64,000 nucleotides of DNA, from positions 17,027,850-17,091,849 of the forward strand of contig NC_088304.1 of NCBI RefSeq assembly GCF_032854445.1. The letters are read 5' to 3'. Positions 57,170-64,000 of the stretch are shown here, piece by piece. Within the stretch, counting starts at the first letter, position 1. The number at the start of each line of letters is the position of its first letter. The position numbers were made by a program, and so were the translations under genes. The notes under the pieces were generated by a model. That model searched no databases and had not been told where the DNA came from. It worked only from the letters and a program-made list of their open reading frames with translations. The DNA is from Liolophura sinensis (taxonomy: Eukaryota; Mollusca; Polyplacophora; Chitonida; Chitonidae).

Positions 57170-60100
57170 ATCTGCATGGTAGGACGCAAGATTGTTGTAA
57201 ATGTCTTGGTTGTGATGACCAGGTCTGATTCGGCAGTTGTTAGTTTTCTGATTTTATTTTCTATACAAGCCTTCTATCTGTGTACATTTGTTTGTTATAA
57301 TGAGAGTATGGTATCGTGGAGGCCATTTATTGTTAAAATCGCCATACCTGTGCTAAAGTTTGTTATTATTTTCTTGATTTGTACATAAAATTTCATGTTT
57401 ACCATAAATACTCTCGGTAGGTTTTTAGTTTTTGATTATTGTTCAAGCATTTTTGATATTGCGGATGGTAACAATCTAAGGACAAGAAATATACGGTCTG
57501 CAATTTTGAACTTTAACTTTAAAAGTTTGTAACTTACGATTGTAAGTCGCCATCCACATCTCTTGTCATGGGAAAAGAGGAAAATCGGCTCTGAGCAATG
57601 AAAGTGGATTGCATTTGGGAACGGATAACATTTCTGACAAATATTTCCGATTTGTATTGATCATGAGACTTTCATAAGAGTTTGTGTGTTCTACTTTTGT
57701 GGTATTTCCTGAAACCAGTACATAGACATAAGTATACCATATTATACCGTGTCAAAAACCTTGTAAATATTTCACAGGAAAGGCTATATTTTATAAAATT
57801 ACAGTGGGTGTATTGCAAATCTCAATGACTAAGTAGGAATTGTGGGAAATGACATGCTTAACCGTTTTGCTTTGACATGTATACTGTTTCTGTTTTTAGC
57901 TGTTGACGAAAAACACGGCAGAAAATACAACACTCCCCCATTTGCATCTTTAGAAGTGAGATAAAAGGTATTGTTTATGATTCCAGTCTTAGCACGGAGC
58001 AAAGTTCACATACCTCCAGTGTTACAAGGCACGAATTCAAATTCCTTCGCACCGTTCGCGGTGAATCCCATCGTTTTATGGGGTTCTTGCGTAGCAAGAT
58101 TTATTTCCGAATAAAAGTTACAAGAAATTGTACAGTTGTTTAAATTGCCTCTCAAGATGTGCTGATTATTTGCTTTTTTTCCCCCTTTTCCAAGGACGAA
58201 AAATCACATCTCATTGTATGTGCATCGTTTCTAAACCTACACTTAATTCTAAAGAGAACGCGCACGAAGTTACAAACAGACGTAAAACTGATTTGTAATA
58301 CAGAAGGTTTTTATCATATTTAGCTTGGTTTATTTTTATGTGCGAATGCTAACGATATAAAGAACTATTTAGAATGTCTTATCACAGCACTGTTGCCTTG
58401 TTTGACCTGTATGACAAAATTTATTGGAGTTATCTTTCGAAGTGCATGGCGATCTTTGGAATTTTGTATTGCTTATTATCAAGTATTAACAGCTATTATT
58501 GTATACATGTGCTGTTTGTCTAGCTGTGCAATGTACTTAATACATGTTTTATGTTAATTAGTTGATTTTAATCTACTAGTTGTAGTACCGACAGAATTAT
58601 TTTTTATGAAACTTTTCGTCTTAAAACTCGCATTTTTCTGCGCTTGCACAGATGTTTGTAACGCATGTGCTTCATTAATGTATATTTACATGAGTTGTTT
58701 AAATAAAATGTTATACATGTCAAGTCTGTCAGAGTCCAGACTTTTTGTTCAGGAAAATTTAAATAATAACTGCTTTTATACAGAATGATGTGTGTGAGGT
58801 GAATAGGAGAGTTTTGAGATTGAAGGTTAAAAAAAAATCATGTTACTTGCCAATAATGTTAGGCAGCCTTTGTTCACATTTTCGCGATCATTTTTCCAAA
58901 CGTGTTCAAGAGACACAAATGGCACATTCAGAATTTCCTCCAAGAACTAGAACTTCCCAAACGCCCTTGAGAAACTTCTTTCAAACGCCTATGTTATAGT
59001 GTATGTAATCCAAAATAGTTACATCATATCATTGACAAGTAACATGGTACAGAGGACATTTCTGAACTTCAGTAATAAAAGAGTACCAACTCGAAATATT
59101 TTTTATTTTCAATCTCTATTTGTCAATTGAGCCAGAGTCTCGGGGAAGCCCACGACCACCCGGTGGTTGTTGGCCGGAATTTTGTACCGCTCTGACAAAT
59201 CCATACATTGCTCACGCTTTCCAGGGCCTTCTTTTGACTAACAACTTATAACAAATCTTTTAAAAGAGAAAGGACTTCATTATATTCTTTAATAGAGTGT
59301 ACAGCATAGCGGACATGGACTATAATAAGACTAAATTTCGTTAACACACCGGTAAACGTGCTACCGCCTAGTTTGCGTGACAAGAATTGGACGTCCATGG
59401 AATGAAGTTTTATAGCCAAGTCGAGCGGTACCGTCTGCGAAATGAGGGTCAAACCAGCGGATTTTGAATGGCAGTGACCTCAACAGTGAAAGAAGCAATC
59501 GAGCTAGTCTTTCTTGTTTTCTAAAATTATCACCTACTAAAAACAAATCAGGTTTGAACTATACTGAATGGAAACAGCGATTGGTAATTCTAAGAAATGC
59601 CAATTTAACTTTTGTCCGAGTTCCTGTTACGGGCGTCAAGGTACGGCATGCTGTGGAGTATCACGTGCTCACAGCGGCCTGTAGGCAAGGTGTGAACTGA
59701 GCTGGAGGGCCGCTCTGTAGCCTCGTGGCCGTTGTAGGGCTAAGGCTAACGGCTCCCGACGATTTGTGTCACAGCCTGTTGTTTTAAAGAAGTGACGTTG
59801 TAACTTCTCGTCCTTCGCATTTTCTTGTAGTAGGCCTTGATGAATAAGCAAGTCTCATACGATTACAATCGAGTCCTCAGTAAACGAAGTGGGTTTTTTT
59901 TATGCGATCTGGTCCATATATCATCAACCAGTGGCTCGATCGTAGTGGATTTGGTTTTCTGATGTTTGACCACGAAATTCTACCGTTTTTCTCCCCTTTT
60001 CGATGTATATAATGAGCAAAATCGATTCAGGGAACATCCAACTATCTGTAATATCTGTGCAGTTTGGTAGGCCCATCGCTGGGGATCTGCCTTAATGCTT

Positions 60101-61490
60101 TGAAATGCCTAGAATAAACAGAATCCCCACTGATTAGTTCACTGTGGAGAAAATGTAATTTTTTTATGGGTCTGTTTGTGAAAATCGCCGAGGCCCATGA
60201 TAGAGGTATGAATAAATGTGAAGAAATTTTCGGAAGTAGTTTCACCCAAGTACTCGGTGTGAGTCCGCTTAACGAAATAGACCGTGTGTTATGGTCAAAT
60301 ATTAGCTATTTTTGGAGATGTTTTCTTTATTGTTTTCGAGGGATTTATATGCAATAATTATGCATTGAATAAAAATTGTAATTATATTTCGAGTCGTTTT
60401 TTCATTTATTATCCTCTTAATTTTATGTTTTTTTATTTTATTTTTAAGATTATCACATGCGCTTGCGCTGTTTTGGGGGCCGTAAAGGTAAATCTCACAA
60501 ACCGGTCGGTATCTTGATTGACTGTGGTAGCGTACGCAGCGAAAGATTTACATCTTTTAAAGTAACCTACATGCATGTATTTAACAGTTCCTAATTGTAA
60601 TTAGGTCTACCTTTCGGCTATTGAACGCTTAAGTAGTCGTCAAAAAGGCGGGAAATAGCCCCAGAATACCCTTAATGTGGAAGTTCCCAGACGGCGGATA
60701 TGGCATTTCACATTGACCCCTTGGGTCACTGCCCTTGGGTTAAAATGCCCAATAGTTAATCTCCCCAACTGCGGTGAATGCCAACAAACTTATTGTGCAA
60801 AGTTCTTCATGACATGTTGTGAGATGGGTTCTTAATTACATTTGCAACGCGGTGAACATTAGGATATAATTCTGAAAAAGATCGTTACAAGTTTGACAGA
60901 TTAGCTAGTTGTGAGTGTGTGCGTGTGTGTGTACTTTTTTTTAAACTCATTTTCCAATTGCTCAAGCCTTTGGTGTCCGCAGCGTTTGCCAATCGCTATG
61001 CAACATTCAACGTGATTGTTGGAGCTCGGGGGCATTCTGTCCAGTAGGCGATCTTTTGTCGGCGTGATGGTTTCAGCTTATTATGCAATTAAAGTTTTAC
61101 CAGAGCCAGTAGTTGCTAGGGAGATTTGATTGTTAAAGTTTACACGAACAATTATAAAGAAATTAATTGTTATCGCGAAGTAGCCCAAAATACTAAGCGC
61201 AATGTTACTTCGAAAGCCTTTAGTTTTTGACACGCGTGTGGTCATATATAGTCTTGACAAACTCACAGTACGAAAGTGAAACAAACTCGTCCAAGACAGC
61301 GGATAGGCCTCGAACTCGAGATGGCATGCATTTTTACGTTTTCACTGACAATTTTGTGTTTTAAGTACGATGTACATGTACTTAAATGACTTTACATGCT
61401 TGTAGATGACGATTTGTTTTAAAAACCTAAAAAAAAACTGTACAGTCTTTCTCCTTTACGTGCCACAGCGATGCGTGTTTCAGAATCAAG
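57170..61490. other. Gene-poor stretch
   Basis: No convincing exon, RNA gene or transposon protein. A short minus-strand SINE-like fragment may lie at about 59148-59180 (GCCCACGACCACCCGG). GT microsatellite near 60920. Open frames of 60-83 codons lack domains. Confidence 0.4.
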
Positions 61491-61503
61491 TTTCAAGATG
61501 GCA

Positions 61504-61598
61504 ATGGGGCCTTTGTGGATCAGTTGGCTAGCGCGCTAGCGCATCGTAATGACCCAGGAGCCTCTCACCAATGCGGCCGCTAAGAGTTAAAGTCCAGC
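61504..61598 (+). mobile_element. SINE tRNA-like head, cut at position 61598
   Basis: GGGGCCTTTGTGGATCAGTT, GCGCGCTAGCGCATCGTAAT, GACCCAGGAGCCTCTCACCA and a degraded B-box side ending AGTCCAGC. The other copies continue CTCATGCTGG; here the sequence switches to AGTAGTATAGAGAAGGAGGG. The 3' half is not in the window, so the GC-rich block interrupts this SINE. Confidence 0.85.
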
Positions 61599-61629
61599 AG
61601 TAGTATAGAGAAGGAGGGTTCTGGCACAC

Positions 61630-61650
61630 CCTCCATTTGGCAAATGGAGG
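61630..61650 (+). repeat. Perfect 9-bp hairpin upstream of the first ORF
   Basis: CCTCCATTT-GGC-AAATGGAGG, immediately before the repeated leader. Confidence 0.8.
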
Positions 61651-61684
61651 TCCCAGCCCATTCTCGTGTTCTATTAGACATACC
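61643..61684 (+). promoter_or_regulatory. Repeated leader motif, copy 1
   Basis: GGAGGTCCCAGCCCATTCTC, then GTGTTCTATTAGACAT, 42 bases before the ATG at 61726. Copy 2 is at 62338-62380, before another ORF of the block, so a shared promoter or untranslated-leader role is likely. Confidence 0.5.
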
Positions 61685-61725
61685 AATTGCACCAGGTATG
61701 CTTTTACACCAACTGTGTATACAAC

Positions 61726-62003
61726 ATGCCAAGGGGTTACAATAAGTGCCGGTGGCTACCCATCGGCTGCACGGAGCTCTGTGGTAAGAGCTGTCTGGGG
61801 GAGTACTGCGGGATTCATTTAGCCAGTCTGCGGAAGGGTCTTGGCACCGGTCATGTATTAGCTGTGGTCGGGGTGTTAAAAACCGACTTCGGCTTTGCAT
61901 GGCCTGCGGATATAATAATGTCCAGACGTGTGAAAGGCAGCGGAGGCGCAAGGCTTTCTTGGGCGAGTTAAACCGGCTGGCGGCTATCGAAATTTCTTAT
62001 TAG
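61726..62003 (+). pseudogene. Cys-rich zinc-ribbon-like small protein, one frameshift
   Basis: Starts MPRGYNKCRW and has a Cys/His cluster (CTELCGKSCLGEYCGIH). After a frame change near 61835 it continues with CISCGRGVKNRLRLCMACGY, a CxxC...CxxC ribbon, and a basic helix (ERQRRRKAFLGELNRL) to TAG at 62001. About 90 residues if unbroken. The paired Cys clusters imply zinc binding, and the basic C-terminus implies nucleic-acid contact. I do not know a named family. The other frame (61687-61971) is the original continuation and is probably not the real product. Confidence 0.5.
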
Positions 62004-62035
62004 GTATACAACGCATATAATGAATCATCATCATC

Positions 62036-62341
62036 ATGGGATCTCCCACTCAGGCGGCGCAGGCGCTGGAAACGACCAGCCCACCGTCCGCGGACGGCCA
62101 GCCTCTGGGCGAAGTTAGTCGGCACGGTGCAAGACTTGCGAGGCTACAAAGAAGTCATCCACAGCATGCTTGAAGACGGCCGCGTCAATGCGGGCCGGCT
62201 GCTTGTGCTGAAGCTCTTCACCAACGACGTGTGCGCTTCGGTGGAGCACCCCCAGCCCATCCGGCAGTATTATGAAAACCGGCTGCTGCCCGAGCTAATG
62301 AGGCAACAACCCTACCCCCAGGGCCCTCCCCAGAACAAATA
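62036..62341 (+). CDS. Small protein with a BH1-like stretch, possibly frameshifted
   Basis: ATG at 62036 opens MGSPTQAAQALETTSPPSAD. The better-conserved-looking part is one frame over, from about 62111: LVGTVQDLRGYKEVIHSMLE, DGRVNAGRLLVLKLFTNDVC, then a YYENRLLPELM helix to TAG at 62339. The segment EDGRVNAGRLLVLKLF resembles the Bcl-2-family BH1 pattern (acidic-DG-x-N-x-GR-hydrophobic), but with Ala where the family has Trp and no visible BH2 or BH3. The resemblance is by eye only and may be chance. Confidence 0.4.
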
Positions 62342-62380
62342 GAGGCTCCCAGCCCCATCTCGTGTCGCAGTTAGACACAT
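62338..62380 (+). promoter_or_regulatory. Repeated leader motif, copy 2
   Basis: GAGGCTCCCAGCCCCATCTC, then GTGTCGCAGTTAGACACAT, about 80% like copy 1, overlapping the stop of the upstream ORF and 67 bases before the ATG at 62447. Confidence 0.5.
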
Positions 62381-62446
62381 CGGTCTTTCAGTATATCCCC
62401 CGCCGAAACACGTACCAGAACGACCAACCAGAACGACAAAACAGAC

Positions 62447-63392
62447 ATGGCGTCTAATAATGTCATCTTCGACTGCGCTGAGCTCATCGCCGCTTGCGAG
62501 GCCGCCAAGGCCTCCGGCAAGCCGCTTTCGACGGTCTTCTCGATTGAAACCTCCGCCCACCGGGGCCCAAACGGTACGAAGTACATGGGGCTCCACGCCG
62601 CCACCCCAGGCAAGAAGGGGCGGCTGATGGTGCGAGTTCTCAAGGAGAAGCACGTCGGCCAAATCCCCCCCGTCAAGTACACGAAGGCCCACCGCGAACG
62701 CCACCCCACCCTCAATGTGCAGCTATACAAGGACCGCATCGAGACAGACGACCAAGGCGGCTCCAAAGGAGCCCTGCCCGGCGGCGACCAGAAGTCCGAG
62801 TACTTCCGCGTCCGCCAGTTTGTGGATGAATTCTTCAACGCGACGATGAAGGAACGCCTAACCGACGGGATCATCATCCTCCGGGATGCTCGCTGCAAGG
62901 ACTACCCGCCCGGAGTGGTCGTCGTGCCCAACACCACAATCGTCCCGCTCTTCCAGACCCACGTGTCGATGGAGGCAAAAACGGATCCCGGTACTTAGCT
63001 GGCAAATCCGATCTGCCGCACGAACATGAAGTTCGACAAGGACACACGCCTCCCCAAAAAGGCCACAATCTTCGACTACACGAAGGCCCACCGCGACGCC
63101 AAGACTGGCAAGCGCACCTATGAGCCTCTAACCTTTGACGGCCACCCGGTGACGGCGCACAGTGTCTACCTGATCCACTCCCACTCGGTCTTCAGCGGCA
63201 TCGTCAATATGAACGCCGTCTGCGCCTCGAACATGGGGCCTCTTCATTCCCTCAGAGATGGAGATGGTCGTCGTGGAGCTGCCCGCCAGCCACAGTATCA
63301 CGGTCCACAACGTCTTCGAGGGAGACGAGCTCGACGACGGCGACACCGCGGCCCCGCCCACTAGTCGCCGTACCACCAAGGGGGGTCGCTAG
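62447..63392 (+). pseudogene. Unknown protein of the GC-rich block, in-frame stop and a frameshift
   Basis: MASNNVIFDCAELIAACEAA opens a 183-codon frame ending in TAG at 62996-62998. The same frame reopens at once (LANPICRTNMKFDKDTRLPK) and runs on. From about 63235 the better-looking continuation is one frame over (GLFIPSEMEMVVVELPASHS...), acidic (EGDELDDGD) and ending in a basic tail at TAG 63390. YTKAHR occurs in both halves (about residues 85 and 205), hinting at an internal duplication. Total about 310 residues if one gene. It may be a nucleic-acid-binding structural protein; no family recognised. The alternative is two short genes. Confidence 0.5.
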
Positions 63393-63395
63393 CGC

Positions 63396-63421
63396 AAAAA
63401 AAACAAAAAAAAAAAAACAAA
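63396..63421 (+). repeat. A-rich tract directly after the ORF
   Basis: A8-C-A12-C-A3 beginning four bases after the stop codon. It may be a processed poly(A) trace or a simple low-complexity spacer. Confidence 0.8.
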
Positions 63422-63429
63422 TCCGGAGC

Positions 63430-63525
63430 CCACCGTTAGGGTGGTGATTAATTGGAAACAGGGGAGCTATAAACCAGGCCTTTTTGGACCATGGGTTCGA
63501 GCCCAACACTGGGCACCTCCCAGAA
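63430..63525 (+). other. tRNA-like B-box sequence
   Basis: GGGTTCGAGCCC (63492-63503) is a perfect T-arm with Pol III B-box, about 60 bases after TAGGGTGGTGATTAATTGG, which is only a weak A-box. Acceptor pairing is poor (GTGCCC-type end without a good partner). It could be a tRNA relic or an element-borne Pol III unit. Confidence 0.3.
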
Positions 63526-63527
63526 CA

Positions 63528-64000
63528 TCATTCGGAAAGAGCGTTTTTCAGCTCTTGCTGAGCTAATTTTCGGCCGCGATCTATAAGCTGTTTTTTCGTG
63601 CTTTCATCGATCTCTACGGCGTTGAAAGCCTTACGAGACTTAGCGCGTATCTCCTGCTTTAGATCAGAATAGTTCTTAAGCTCCTGAACGACTTGCTTGA
63701 ACTCTACGTCCGAAATAACACCATCAGATAATGCCGTAGATACCTGCGCACGGATGCTGTTAAGTTTGGCCTCAGCCAACAGCCGTATATCGTTATGTTT
63801 CTTGGCCTTTGCCTGAAGTCGGCGGCTATCGAATTTTCCGGCGATATTTAAAACACCGCAAGCTAGGGCCGCAGCTTCCATGGCCAAGACAGCAGGGGCT
63901 GCAATTATTGTTGTGAGTAGTCCAACACTTGCAACCCCTAGTCCCAAACCGGTCGTGAGCATGGCCGAATCAAGGGCCTCGGTGGCTAAGACACCGCGCC
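63528..64000 (-). CDS. Partial gene: hydrophobic N-terminus plus helical C-terminal domain, unknown
   Basis: Open from the window edge to a stop at about 63528 (at least 157 codons; MLTTGLGLG begins at 63962 but the frame is open upstream). A Gly/Ala/Leu-rich stretch of about 45 residues (LGVASVGLLTTIIAAPAVLA) looks membrane-active. It is followed by charged helices (HNDIRLLAEAKLNSIRAQVS, DGVISDVEFKQVVQELKNY, TKKQLIDRGRKLAQQELKNA). I recall related, unnamed proteins repeated in cnidarian and molluscan genomes, consistent with a mobile origin, but cannot assign a function. It is convergent with the + ORFs of the block. Confidence 0.6.
   Translation of the reverse strand, partial: RGVLATEALDSAMLTTGLGLGVASVGLLTTIIAAPAVLAMEAAALACGVLNIAGKFDSRRLQAKAKKHNDIRLLAEAKLNSIRAQVSTALSDGVISDVEFKQVVQELKNYSDLKQEIRAKSRKAFNAVEIDESTKKQLIDRGRKLAQQELKNALSE

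Larger units (their letters stand above)
61599..64000. mobile_element. GC-rich compact gene block, candidate virus-like element (right end outside window)
   Basis: Base composition jumps at the SINE break. In 2.4 kb there are three + ORFs with short gaps (22-105 bases), a repeated leader before two of them, an A-rich tract, and a convergent - ORF that runs off the edge. The element starts 5'-AG, as Polintons do, but no capsid, polymerase or integrase gene lies within reach and the other terminus is not visible. Small frameshifts show at least partial decay. Its class is unknown. Confidence 0.5.

Noticed and set aside
63430-63525. A functional tRNA gene
   Set aside because: T-arm and B-box are good but acceptor and D arms do not pair well; listed only as tRNA-like.
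61599-64000. Bacterial contamination as the source of the GC-rich block
   Set aside because: It is joined to a mollusc-type SINE without a gap, ORFs lack ribosome-binding sites and have animal-element-like products; an assembly join is still possible and is noted in the finding.

Overview
The window is nuclear DNA of an animal, most likely a mollusc or close lophotrochozoan. The evidence is spliceosomal introns, long non-coding stretches, AT microsatellites, and at least eight copies of one tRNA-derived SINE. That SINE has a GTGGCTCAGTGGGTTAGCG head, a GAAATATTCTTGAGTACGGC tail and AAATAAATA ends, which I know from mollusc genomes. Species cannot be named. No rRNA genes, CRISPR arrays or bacterial operons are visible.

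1-7.9 kb is a retroelement graveyard: a stop-riddled BEL/Pao pol (+), a BEL/Pao-like gag piece (-), and a Ty3-type integrase tail (+) with a SINE inside it. 7.9-17.7 kb is a decayed Polinton/Maverick-type large DNA transposon with patchy terminal inverted repeats. It still shows a packaging ATPase, small virion-type ORFs, a major capsid protein and an adenain-like protease on +, and a B-family DNA polymerase on -. The polymerase gene ends in a perfect replication-dependent histone-type 3' stem-loop. The TIRs carry AP-1/Maf-like sites, and heat-shock elements lie near the right end.

17.7-22.5 kb holds an L1/Tx1-like LINE split by a solo LTR with its own heat-shock-like promoter, a second LINE, and two SINEs. 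22.5-39.2 kb has a CpG-style promoter with a possible four-codon first exon (23.37 kb), a MITE-like palindrome, a 99-bp repeat and a 2.2-kb, 54-bp minisatellite with higher-order structure.

39.2-54.6 kb contains the one clear host gene: a very large C2H2 zinc-finger protein with AT-hooks and CtBP-binding motifs. It is coded by two long exons (45670-51746 and 51962-54623), with candidate upstream exons at 23368, 39224 and 45080. It looks like a chromatin-linked transcriptional repressor. 54.6-61.5 kb is gene-poor, with tRNA-like and SINE repeats.

61.6-64 kb changes abruptly to GC-rich DNA with compact, partly frameshifted ORFs that interrupts a SINE. It encodes a Cys-rich zinc-ribbon-like protein, a small protein with a BH1-like stretch, a larger unknown protein, and (-) a membrane-type protein running off the edge. 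Two of its genes share a repeated leader. This is the best candidate for an undescribed virus-like mobile element. Almost all mobile genes here are broken; only the zinc-finger gene looks intact, and its 5' end is unresolved.
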